64,000 nt of DNA, taken from contig NZ_BNBY01000009.1 of assembly GCF_014656195.1 (NCBI RefSeq), positions 186,001 through 250,000 on the forward strand. Direction: 5' to 3'. This document shows, piece after piece, positions 25,677 to 32,983 of this stretch (position 1 is the first letter of the stretch; each line of letters starts with the position of its first letter). A program made the position numbers and the translations under genes. The stretch comes from Kitasatospora xanthocidica. GTDB taxonomy: Bacteria > Actinomycetota > Actinomycetes > Streptomycetales > Streptomycetaceae. Under the pieces are notes generated by a model that saw only the letters and a list, made by a program, of their open reading frames with translations, made no database searches and was not told the DNA's origin.

Positions 25677-26912
25677 ATGTCCCCCGTACGCGACGACTTC
25701 CGCCGCTCCCAACTCGCCATCGGCGCACTGTTCTTCGTCCTCGGATTCCAGTACGCCACCTGGGTCTCCCGGGTGCCGGCGCTCAAGGCCCGGCTCGACC
25801 TGGGCGAGGCCCAGATCGGCCTGCTGCTGATGACCTGCGGCATCGGCGCGGCGGTGTCCTTCCCGCTGGTGGCGGTACTGATGCGGCGGTTCGGCTCCCG
25901 CCTGCTGTCCGTGCTGTCCGCGCTGGCCCTCGGCGTGATCCTGCTCGCGCTGTCCGTGGTGCCGAACTACCCGGTCACGCTGCTGGTGCTGTTCCTCGAC
26001 GGTGTCGCGGTCGGCTGCCTGAACGTCGCGATGAACGCGCAGGGCGCCGCGCTCGAAGCCCGCTTCGAGCGGACCACCATGTCCAGGCTGCACGCCACCT
26101 TCAGCGCCGGCTCCCTGCTCGCCGCGCTGCTGGCCTCCGGCGTCAACGCCTTCACCGGCACCCTCGCCGTGCACTTCGGGACCGCCGCCGTCCTGCTCGC
26201 CGCGCTGGTCGCCGCCGCCCGGCCGGGGCTGCTCGCGGACGGGCCGCCGGAGCCCGCCGCGGAGGAGGCGGAGGAGGAAGCGGTGATCGGGGCCGAGGCG
26301 GCGAAGAAGGGCCGCCGCGGCTTCGCCCTGCCGACCGTCGCCACGCTCTGGATGGGCCTGGCCATGGTCTTCGGCACCGTCACCGAGGGCGCCATGAACG
26401 ACTGGTCGGCGCTCTACCTCAAGGACGTCGTGCACGCGGGCGCCGGCCTCGCCCCGATGGGCATCGCCGTCGTCTCGGTGATGATGGTCTGCGCCCGGAT
26501 CTTCGCCGACGGCTGGCGCACCCGCTTCGGCGACGGCCGCCTCGTCCGCACCGGCAGCCTGCTGGCCGGTCTCGGCCTCGCCCTCGCCCTGACGGCCGGC
26601 GGCGTGGTCCCCACCCTGCTCGGCTTCGCCTGCGTCGGCCTCGGCGTCGCCGCCGTCACCCCCTGCGTCTACGTCGCCGCCGCCCGTCAGGGCCCCGACG
26701 CCCTCTCCCTGGTCGCCGCGACGGGCACCACCGGCCTGCTCGCCGGCCCCGCCGTGATCGGCTTCATCGCCGGCGCCAGCAGCCTCCTCTGGGGGATGGC
26801 CGCGGTCGCCGCCTCCGCCGCCCTCGTCTCCCTCTGCGCCACCCGCATCACCTGGCCCGCCCGCCGGGAAGCCCCCGCGGAGGACCCCCTGCTCACCCCC
26901 GACGCCGCCTGA
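25677..26912 (+). CDS. MFS transporter, probable exporter of the cluster product
   Basis: 411 aa, twelve predicted membrane helices in two halves with a charged Glu/Lys-rich central loop (about 195-220). The first half has LGFQYATWVSRVPALKARLDLGEAQIG and MRRFGSR, resembling the fucose permease/YbjJ branch of MFS. ATG 25677 starts five bases after the GNAT stop. The gene is last in the operon and is followed by a strong hairpin. Direction of transport is inferred from context. Confidence 0.88.
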   Translation: MSPVRDDFRRSQLAIGALFFVLGFQYATWVSRVPALKARLDLGEAQIGLLLMTCGIGAAVSFPLVAVLMRRFGSRLLSVLSALALGVILLALSVVPNYPVTLLVLFLDGVAVGCLNVAMNAQGAALEARFERTTMSRLHATFSAGSLLAALLASGVNAFTGTLAVHFGTAAVLLAALVAAARPGLLADGPPEPAAEEAEEEAVIGAEAAKKGRRGFALPTVATLWMGLAMVFGTVTEGAMNDWSALYLKDVVHAGAGLAPMGIAVVSVMMVCARIFADGWRTRFGDGRLVRTGSLLAGLGLALALTAGGVVPTLLGFACVGLGVAAVTPCVYVAAARQGPDALSLVAATGTTGLLAGPAVIGFIAGASSLLWGMAAVAASAALVSLCATRITWPARREAPAEDPLLTPDAA

Positions 26913-26931
26913 TCCACCTCCCCCCTGAGCC

Positions 26932-26977
26932 CTCGCCCGGCACCTCGCGCCTCCCCCGTCGCGACGTGCCGGGCGAG
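26932..26977 (+). terminator. Terminator at the end of the five-gene cluster
   Basis: CTCGCCCGGCAC (26932-26943) pairs perfectly with GTGCCGGGCGAG (26966-26977), 12 bp, with an inner CGCG/CGCG pairing in the loop, followed by CTTATT. It also lies just beyond the stop of the convergent MerR gene, so it may serve both directions. Confidence 0.8.
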
Positions 26978-27019
26978 CTTATTCGCGGAGTGCGGCAACG
27001 GCGGCCGCCGGGTGGGTCC

Positions 27020-27412
27020 TCAGGTGTCGGCCGGGAGGTCCGCGCCGCCCGTCGCGACGTGGTGGGCGAGTCTGCCGCGGAGCTCGGTGAGGCGGGCGAT
27101 CTCGGCGTCGAGGGTGGCGAGGCGGGCGGAGACGACGGGGGCGAAGGTGTCGAGCCCGGGGGTGGCGGAGCAGCGCCACGGGCGGTCCTCGGCGAGGAGG
27201 TCGAGGCGGTGGGCGCGGCTGGCCAGGTCGTCCACCGTCAGGCCCAGGGCGAGGAGCCGGCGGATCACCCGGACCCGGGCGACCTCGGCGGGGCCGTACT
27301 CGCGCTGGCCGGAGGCGGTGCGGGCGGGTGGGTGGAGCAGGCCGCGCTGCTCGTAGAAGCGCAGTGCTCTGGGTGTGGTGCCCGCCGCTGCCGCCGCGTC
27401 GCCGATCCGCAT
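27020..27412 (-). CDS. MerR-family regulator
   Basis: 130 aa. The N-terminal winged helix reads MRIGDAAAAAGTTPRALRFYEQRGLL with the wing SGQREYGPAEVARVRVIRRL, followed by a dimerisation helix (ARLATLDAEIARLTELRGRL) and a short effector region holding one Cys. It lies 16 bases after the oxidoreductase gene in the same direction, so the two form an operon. The operon promoter has the long spacer typical of MerR control, so it probably regulates itself and the enzyme. The inducer is unknown. Confidence 0.9.
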   Translation of the reverse strand: MRIGDAAAAAGTTPRALRFYEQRGLLHPPARTASGQREYGPAEVARVRVIRRLLALGLTVDDLASRAHRLDLLAEDRPWRCSATPGLDTFAPVVSARLATLDAEIARLTELRGRLAHHVATGGADLPADT

Positions 27413-27428
27413 GCCCGCCCCTTCGTCG

Positions 27429-28445
27429 TCAGAGCTCCACGACGGTCGTCCCGAAGACGTCCCCGGTGAACAGTCGGGTCAACGCCTCGGGGGCCCGATC
27501 GATGCCCGCGACCGTCGTCCGCGGGACGGTGAGCCGCCCGGCGCGCAGCCAGCCGGCGAGCCGCTCGCGCCATTCGGCGTCCAGGTCCGGGTGGTCGAGC
27601 CCGCTGAAGCCGCGCAGGGTCAGGCCGAGGGTGACGACCCGGAAGCCGTCGATCACGGCCGGTGCGTCGCCGCCCCGCCGGCCCGGTGCGAGCTGGCCGT
27701 CCAGCGCGCCGACCAGGGCGAACCGGGCGCCGCGGCGGGCCGCGTCGACGGCGGCGGTCAGCTGCTCGCCGCCGACCAGGTCCAGCACGGCGTCGACCCC
27801 GCCCGGGGCGGCCTCGGCCAGCTGCTCGGCGAACGGCCGCTCCCCGGGGACCAGGACGGCGTCGTAGCCGAGTTCGACCGTCAGCCGCTCGGCCTTGGCG
27901 GGCGAGCGGGTGGTGCCGATCACCCGGGCGGCGCCGAGGAGCCGGGCGATCTGCCCGGCCACGGTGCCGACCGCGCCCGCCGCGCCGGTCACCAGGACGA
28001 CGTCGCCCGGGCGCACCCCGGCGCTGCGGGTGAGCCCGCCGTAGCCGGCCGAGCTGGAGAGCAGGGCGAGCGGGTCCGGGAAGTCCGGGTCGACGGGGGT
28101 GAACCGCGCGGCGTCCGCGAGCGCGTGGTCCCGCCAGCCGTGCGGGTGGGTCACCAGGTCGCCCGGGCGCAGCGGCCCGTCCCCGGGCGCGGCCAGCACC
28201 TCGCCGAGGGCGGGCCCGAATAGCGCGTCCCTGGGGGCGATGTTCGGCAGGGGCAGGTCGGCGCCTCCGCCGCCGATCAGGGTGCGCAGGCCGGGGAAGA
28301 CCAGGAAGGCCCGGTTGCGGACGAGCACCTCCCCGGGGCCGGGTGCGGGCAGCGGCTCGTCCGTGACGGTGAAGTCCTCGGGGGCGGGCAGCCCGTCCGG
28401 CTCGGCGGTCAGCCGGACGACACGGGCGGTGGTGGGCAGGGCCAT
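27429..28445 (-). CDS. Zinc-independent medium-chain dehydrogenase/reductase
   Basis: 338 aa. MDR fold with a GroES-like N-terminal half and Rossmann motif VLVTGAAGAVGTVAGQIARL, then IGTTRSPAKAERL, which favours NADP. No catalytic zinc ligands are evident. The sequence resembles leukotriene B4 dehydrogenase/curcumin reductase types, which reduce the double bond of unsaturated carbonyl compounds. Cotranscribed with a MerR regulator, which suggests a detoxification role. ATG 28445. Confidence 0.88.
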   Translation of the reverse strand: MALPTTARVVRLTAEPDGLPAPEDFTVTDEPLPAPGPGEVLVRNRAFLVFPGLRTLIGGGGADLPLPNIAPRDALFGPALGEVLAAPGDGPLRPGDLVTHPHGWRDHALADAARFTPVDPDFPDPLALLSSSAGYGGLTRSAGVRPGDVVLVTGAAGAVGTVAGQIARLLGAARVIGTTRSPAKAERLTVELGYDAVLVPGERPFAEQLAEAAPGGVDAVLDLVGGEQLTAAVDAARRGARFALVGALDGQLAPGRRGGDAPAVIDGFRVVTLGLTLRGFSGLDHPDLDAEWRERLAGWLRAGRLTVPRTTVAGIDRAPEALTRLFTGDVFGTTVVEL

Positions 28446-28505
28446 GGCGGCGCTCCTCGCGGAAGGGCGGTGGTGCGGCGGCCGGTGCCGCCGCGGGACG
28501 CCCGG

Positions 28506-28537
28506 ACGCTAACCCCTGACCCTTGCGTCAGGGGCAA
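28506..28537 (-). promoter_or_regulatory. MerR-type promoter of the oxidoreductase operon
   Basis: On the minus strand, -35 TTGCCC (complement of 28532-28537) and -10 TAGCGT (complement of 28506-28511) are 20 bases apart. The spacer carries a perfect inverted repeat CCCCTGAC-N6-GTCAGGGG (28513-28534). A lengthened spacer with a central dyad is the hallmark of MerR-activated promoters. Confidence 0.65.
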
Positions 28538-28651
28538 GGGCGCCGGACCGGAGGGTGTCTGACGGTGCGTGGGGCACGCGTCTTCTAGAGTCACCGGCGG
28601 TAGGACCGTACGACCGTACGACCGTGAGCCGCACCGAGAGGGAAGAGCAGC

Positions 28652-29392
28652 ATGAGCGAGCAGGCCCCCGCGCCCTTCGAGCACGTGGACGAGGACTGGC
28701 AGACGGCGGTGGCGATCGTCGCGCACCCCGACGACATGGAGTACGGCGGTGCCGCGGCCGTGGCGCGCTGGACCTCGCAGGGCAAGAAGGTCGTCTACGT
28801 GATGGTCACCAGCGGCGAGGCGGGCATCGACTCGCTGGACCCGGCCGAGTGCGGGCCGCTGCGCGAGGCGGAGCAGATCGCCTCCGCGCGGGTCGTCGGG
28901 GTGGAGACCGTCGAGTTCCTCGGCTACCCGGACGGGGTGGTGGAGTACGGGCTGCCGCTGCGCCGGGACATCGCCCGGGTGGTGCGCCGACACCGTCCGG
29001 ACATCGTGATCACCAGCAACTTCCGGGAGACCTACGGCGGGGTGTTCCTCAACCAGGCGGACCACATCGCGGTCGGCCGGGCCACCCTCGACGGGGTCCG
29101 GGACGCCGGCAACCGGTGGGTGTTCCGGGAGCTGACGGCGGAGGGCCACGAGCCGTGGAACGGCGTCCGGCAGATCTGGGCGGCGTCCTCGCCGGAGGCC
29201 GCGCACGCGGTGGACACCACCGAGACCTTCGACCTGGGCGTCGCCTCGTTGGAGGAGCACAAGGCGTACCTGGCCGGGCTCGGCGGGGCGATGGCGGACG
29301 CCCGGGAGTTCCTGGAGGGCTTCGGCCGGGGTGCGGGCACCCGGCTGGGGACGCGCTTCGCGGTGCCGTTCGAGGTGTTCCCGCTGCGCTAG
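28652..29392 (+). CDS. PIG-L/LmbE-family deacetylase
   Basis: 246 aa. The metal motif AHPDDMEYGG is near residue 26, with VTSGEAG and a later RPDIVITSNFRETYGG and QADHIAVG containing the third ligand His. Family members remove N-acetyl groups from sugars, as in mycothiol biosynthesis (MshB, Mca). This one is shorter than MshB and is probably one of the several paralogues in streptomycetes. ATG 28652 has GAGAGGGAAGAG upstream. Its TAG overlaps the stop of the convergent DedA gene. Confidence 0.88.
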   Translation: MSEQAPAPFEHVDEDWQTAVAIVAHPDDMEYGGAAAVARWTSQGKKVVYVMVTSGEAGIDSLDPAECGPLREAEQIASARVVGVETVEFLGYPDGVVEYGLPLRRDIARVVRRHRPDIVITSNFRETYGGVFLNQADHIAVGRATLDGVRDAGNRWVFRELTAEGHEPWNGVRQIWAASSPEAAHAVDTTETFDLGVASLEEHKAYLAGLGGAMADAREFLEGFGRGAGTRLGTRFAVPFEVFPLR

Positions 29393-30081
29393 GGCCAGGG
29401 TCCGTCCGAGCTGGACCCGTCGTCCGGGGCGGGCCCGGTGCCGGTGTCCTCGCGGCGCCGGCGCCGGTAGCGCAGCACCTGCCGGAGCAGGAAGGCCGCG
29501 ACCAGCACGCCGAGGCCGATCGCGAACCAGACCTGGTAGCGGATCGCGGTCCGGTACATGCCGCCGATGTTGGCGCCGGCCAGGTAGCCGAAGGTGCCCC
29601 AGACGCCGGTCCACAGCACCGCGCCGAGCACGTTGAACGGCAGGAACCTGCGCCAGGGCATGCCGGTCGTCCCGGCGATGACGCCGTTGGTCTGGCGCAG
29701 CACGTCCACGAAGCGGGCGACCGCGACGACCTTGCCGCCGTGCCGTTCGAAGAAGCCGTCCGCGCGTTCCATCCGGGCGGGGGTGAGCAGCACGTAGCGG
29801 CCCCAGCGGTGGACGAAGGCGCGTCCGCCGGTGCGGCCGACCAGGTAGCCGAGGCTGTTGCCGAGCGTGGCGGCGCAGACCGCGATCAGCAGTACGGCGG
29901 GGAAGGAGAGGTGCCCGGTGCCGGCGTACACCGAGGCGAGCACCAGGACGGTCTGCCCGGGGACGGGGACCGCGCAGTTGTCCAGCAGCACGAGCAGCGC
30001 CACCGCCAGGTACCCGTAGTGGTCCAGCAGTGGCGCGAGCCCGGCGAGTGCCCCGGGCAGGGGGGTGGTGGGAGCGGACAC
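29389..30081 (-). CDS. DedA-family membrane protein
   Basis: 230 aa. The SNARE-associated/DedA domain: VLLDNCAVPVPGQTVLVLAS (re-entrant loop), LGNSLGYLVGRTGG, FFERHGGKVVAVARFVDVLRQTNGVIAG and MPWRRFLPFNVLGAVLW. The Arg-rich end of helix (RFVDVLR) fits the RxxxR element of DedA proteins, which are thought to flip undecaprenyl phosphate or phospholipids. About five membrane segments and a cytosolic charged tail. GTG 30081. Convergent stop overlap with PIG-L. Confidence 0.9.
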   Translation of the reverse strand: MSAPTTPLPGALAGLAPLLDHYGYLAVALLVLLDNCAVPVPGQTVLVLASVYAGTGHLSFPAVLLIAVCAATLGNSLGYLVGRTGGRAFVHRWGRYVLLTPARMERADGFFERHGGKVVAVARFVDVLRQTNGVIAGTTGMPWRRFLPFNVLGAVLWTGVWGTFGYLAGANIGGMYRTAIRYQVWFAIGLGVLVAAFLLRQVLRYRRRRREDTGTGPAPDDGSSSDGPWP

Positions 30082-30128
30082 CGCGCCTCACCGCCGCGCG
30101 CGGGGGCGCGGGGCGGCGGAGGCGTCGG

Positions 30129-30323
30129 TCAGCGCCCGGCCTGACGCTGTTCGATGTTGCAGTCGGGGCCGGGGTAGATCAGCCCCTCGTGGCCGTCCTC
30201 GAAGCGGACCACGTACGGCGGCTGGCCGTCGGCGCCGCGCACCTCGATGATCTCGCCCTTCTGGTCCACCATGCCCACCGACCTGCTGTGGATGTGGAGC
30301 TGGTCACCTACCGCTGCGTGCAT
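30129..30323 (-). CDS. DUF1918-family small protein
   Basis: 64 aa, all beta. The sequence GDQLHIHSRSVGMVDQKGEI followed by PPYVVRFEDGHEGLIYPGPD is the DUF1918 pattern, an SH3-like fold widespread in actinobacteria and of unknown role. ATG 30323 has GGAGGAG six bases upstream. An upstream extension of the frame is Pro/Arg-rich shadow. Confidence 0.88.
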   Translation of the reverse strand: MHAAVGDQLHIHSRSVGMVDQKGEIIEVRGADGQPPYVVRFEDGHEGLIYPGPDCNIEQRQAGR

Positions 30324-30517
30324 GGTCTGCTCCTCCGGTCGTGGTGGCCGCCTCCGCGGCCGTTCCGCTATCCACTGTGCTGCGGGGGCGGCGGGCTCGC
30401 AACGGCTCGGGCGGACGGGACGCGGGCGGACCCCGGGGACCCCGGGGACCCCGGGGACGTCGCGGGGGACCGGACGGACGGGACGCGGGGAAGGCCGGGG
30501 ATCCGCGGCCCTGGCCG
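30324..30517. repeat. Intergenic region with 9-bp repeat
   Basis: Holds three copies of GACCCCGGG (30429-30455) followed by GAC. No gene or clear promoter is seen apart from this. The repeat can pair with itself and may terminate transcripts of the leftward TetR gene. Confidence 0.5.
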
Positions 30518-31198
30518 TCAGCCGGCGGGCGGCTGGTACGCCAGGTAGCCGCGGACCAGGCGCTTGCACTCGGCGATCAGCGTCGGATCGCCGTTCGGGT
30601 CCCCGCGGAAGGCCAGTTTGAGCACCGCGTCGGCGGCCTCCAGGGCGACCCGCAGGGTGAGCGTGACGGCCGCCGGGTCGGCGGCCCGGAAGACCTCGCC
30701 GCCGAGGGCCTGCAGGCGCAGGGCGACGGCGGTGTTGTTGTCGACACCGGCGTCCAGCAGATGGCGGTCGTCCCGGACCCCGGCGGGCACGACCGGGCCG
30801 GCCAGGCCGAAGTCGACCTGGCCGAAGCCGGGCACCGTGCGCTTCATCGCCACGAACTCCTCGACCGCGAGGTCGGTGAAGGCGGCCGGGTCGACCGGTG
30901 CGGCGGCGGTCAGCCGGGCGTCGAGGCGCTGGAGGTACCGGTCGAGGTTGCGGCCGGCGAGCGCGGCCAGCAGGTCCTCCTTGCCGGCGAAGAACTGGTA
31001 GAGGGTGCCGATCGGCACCTGGGCGCGCTGGGCGACCTCCTTGGTGGTGAGCGCGGTCGCCCCGGCCTCGTCCAGCAGGCAGGCGCAGGCGTCCAGGATG
31101 CGGCCGTACCGTTCCTGGCTGCGCTGTTGGACCGGGCGCCGCCGGGCGGACGGGGCCGTCCGACCGGCCGATTCGTGACTCCGGATGTCCGCGCTCAT
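30518..31198 (-). CDS. TetR-family regulator
   Basis: 226 aa. Helix-turn-helix near residues 28-72: RYGRILDACACLLDEAG, TTKEVAQRAQVPIGTLYQFF and AGKEDLL. The remaining helices form a ligand domain. ATG 31198 fits the usual distance to the HTH and follows CAGAGT by six bases on this strand; an upstream ATG at 31216 is possible. It is divergent from the NRPS cluster starting at 31596 with about 400 bases between, and may control it. Confidence 0.88.
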   Translation of the reverse strand: MSADIRSHESAGRTAPSARRRPVQQRSQERYGRILDACACLLDEAGATALTTKEVAQRAQVPIGTLYQFFAGKEDLLAALAGRNLDRYLQRLDARLTAAAPVDPAAFTDLAVEEFVAMKRTVPGFGQVDFGLAGPVVPAGVRDDRHLLDAGVDNNTAVALRLQALGGEVFRAADPAAVTLTLRVALEAADAVLKLAFRGDPNGDPTLIAECKRLVRGYLAYQPPAG

Positions 31199-31337
31199 GT
31201 CCACACTCTGCCGCATCCGCTGTTCCGGCGGCGAATCACCGGGGCGGGAGGGGCCCGGAGTTCTCCGTGGGAAAGGAATCGACTGGTGGCCGGAGCTGAA
31301 CGGCACGGTGGCGGGAAGGTGTCCACGGGTTGGCGTT

Positions 31338-31371
31338 GGTCTTGTCGTGGACGCGAAGACCGGTTCATACT
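31338..31371 (+). promoter_or_regulatory. Promoter and operator upstream of the NRPS cluster
   Basis: -35 TTGTCG (31342-31347) and -10 CATACT (31366-31371), spacer 18. An inverted repeat GGTCTT-N12-AAGACC (31338-31343, 31356-31361) overlaps the -35 and spacer, so a bound protein would exclude RNA polymerase. The divergent TetR protein is the obvious candidate. The leader to the first GTG at 31596 is about 215 bases. Confidence 0.5.
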
Positions 31372-31512
31372 CCTGGGACGGACTACCTTGCGTGATCGCC
31401 GCGTGCCTCTTCGTGGTGGTCGCGGTTCAGTCGTGGCGTCCGCGGCGACCGTGACGGGCGCGCCGCCGCCACCCGAGGTCTGGATGATCCCGTGTGCCCC
31501 CTTGCCCGTGCC

Positions 31513-31568
31513 ATGTCCCGTTGCACGTCTCGTCGTTCGTCCCGTTGCTCGTCCCGTTGTTCGTCCCG
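31513..31568. repeat. 12-bp tandem repeat just before the NRPS cluster
   Basis: The unit TCGTCCCGTTGY occurs at 31537-31548 and 31549-31560, with a partial copy to 31568 and two degenerate copies (31513-31524, 31525-31536) before it: about 4.7 copies. It ends about ten bases before the AGGAGG ribosome site of the first gene. It lies within the untranslated leader. Confidence 0.7.
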
Positions 31569-31595
31569 CCCGACGGAAGGAGGGGGATCGGTTCG

Positions 31596-32393
31596 GTGAC
31601 GTTGTCCTTCGGAGGGCGTGACGCCCTCGACACCGAGAACCGCCGGCAGTTCCTGGAGTCCGGCTACCTGGTCCTGCCCGGCCTGCTGCCGGAGGCGCTG
31701 CGCGAACGGCTGGTCCCCGAGGTGGACCGGTGGGTGGACGAGGGCCTGCGGGCCCGGTCCATCGCGGCCTGCGCGGACCCCGGCCGGAACGGCCCGCCCC
31801 CGCTGCTGGAGCTGGAGTTGCCCGCCCACGGCGACCTCCTCACCCACCCGCCGCTGATGCGCACGCTGACCCGGCTGCTCGGCCCGTCCTTCGTCTTCCA
31901 CCACCTGCACAGCGACCGCCAGTCCCCGGGGATACCGGGCAAGGCCTGGCACCACGACTGCGAGCCCAACGACCGCTCCGACCCGTCGCTGCTGATGGTC
32001 CACGCGCTGCACTACCTCGGCGGGCTGGACGAGAAGGTCGGCAGCCTGGCCGTGCTGCCGGGCTCGCACCTGAACTCCGTCGGCAAGTCCGCGCTCGCCC
32101 ACCGCGGCACCGCGGAACTGCCCGGCGAGGTGGTCCTCGACCGGCTGCCGCCCGGCTCGACCGTGCTGCTCAACTCGGCGCTGTTCCACACCCGCAGACC
32201 GGCGCCCGACGGGCCGGGCCGGGCGCGGTACTTCATCGACGCCTCCTACTGCCAGGTGGGCGCCCGCTGGCGCCCGGTGAAGCCGTACTGGCGGCAGATG
32301 CTCGCCCGCGCCCGTGAACTGGACCTGGCCGACGGCCAGTGGCCCGAGCTGTTCGCGGAACGGCACTTCACCGAGTACACCGGAACCGTCTGA
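31596..32393 (+). CDS. PhyH-like Fe(II)/2-oxoglutarate dioxygenase, first gene of the NRPS cluster
   Basis: 265 aa. Iron ligands His119 and Asp121 in KAWHHDCEPN, distal His in SALFHTRRP with the Arg that holds 2-oxoglutarate nearby (RARYF). The N-terminus FLESGYLVLPGLLPEAL is typical of PhyH hydroxylases. GTG 31596 has AAGGAGGGGG about nine bases upstream; the frame continues further up but through a DNA repeat. It starts a run of seven co-directional genes and probably hydroxylates the amino-acid-derived scaffold. Its substrate is unknown. Confidence 0.85.
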   Translation: MTLSFGGRDALDTENRRQFLESGYLVLPGLLPEALRERLVPEVDRWVDEGLRARSIAACADPGRNGPPPLLELELPAHGDLLTHPPLMRTLTRLLGPSFVFHHLHSDRQSPGIPGKAWHHDCEPNDRSDPSLLMVHALHYLGGLDEKVGSLAVLPGSHLNSVGKSALAHRGTAELPGEVVLDRLPPGSTVLLNSALFHTRRPAPDGPGRARYFIDASYCQVGARWRPVKPYWRQMLARARELDLADGQWPELFAERHFTEYTGTV

Positions 32394-32404
32394 GGAGCAC
32401 TGCC

Positions 32405-32983
32405 GTGGAGATCGTCACCGCCGTCGCCTACGCCGAGGTCCACGACGCCTACCTGCGGGACCACCCGGTGGAACGGGACCACGAGGCGAACACCAACATG
32501 TACGGCGAGGAGAACCTCGAACGCGCCGACCGCATACCGGGCGGCTGGTGGCGGGTCCGGCTCTCGCGGGCCGACGTCCTGCGGGTCGTGCTGCCCTGGC
32601 ACCTCAGCGAGGGCGGGGAGCTCGAACTGGTGCCGCGCTCCGGGCTGACGGTCGGCGAGGCGGCCGAGCGGGTCCGCTCCGGCGGGGCCGCCTGGACGGC
32701 CGCCAACCCGGTGTGCGCGGCGAAGCTGCGGCTGCTGCGGTGGTCCCCGTTCCTGCCGGTCTTCCTCAGCACCGCCCCGATCGACCACTCCGACTACGGG
32801 GACCTGTCGGTGCGGGCCGGGCTGATCCACCTCGACGGCCTGCACCGCATGCTGGCTTGGGAGTTGGCTGGAAGGCTGCCCCTCAGGACGGTGCTGGACG
32901 GGTACCTGGCGGGTGACCCGGGGGTGGCGGCCGGGCCCGTCCGGCGGGCCCGGGCGGGCCGGACGGGGGACGAGGCGGCGTGA
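32405..32983 (+). CDS. DUF6309-like protein of the NRPS cluster
   Basis: 192 aa, soluble, no catalytic motif that I recognise. Notable segments are NTNMYGEENLERAD, GGWWRVRLSRADVLRVVLPWH, FLSTAPIDHSDYGDL and LIHLDGLHRMLAWEL. I believe it belongs to DUF6309, small proteins seen in streptomycete biosynthetic clusters. The DGLHRMLAW segment resembles ParB/sulfiredoxin-like folds, but this is only an impression. GTG 32405 has GAGGAG eight bases upstream, and the stop overlaps the NRPS start (GTGA). Confidence 0.65.
   Translation: MEIVTAVAYAEVHDAYLRDHPVERDHEANTNMYGEENLERADRIPGGWWRVRLSRADVLRVVLPWHLSEGGELELVPRSGLTVGEAAERVRSGGAAWTAANPVCAAKLRLLRWSPFLPVFLSTAPIDHSDYGDLSVRAGLIHLDGLHRMLAWELAGRLPLRTVLDGYLAGDPGVAAGPVRRARAGRTGDEAA

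Noticed and set aside
30429-30455. The several short direct repeats as a CRISPR array
   Set aside because: Units are only 7-21 bases, contiguous, without spacers, and no cas gene is present.
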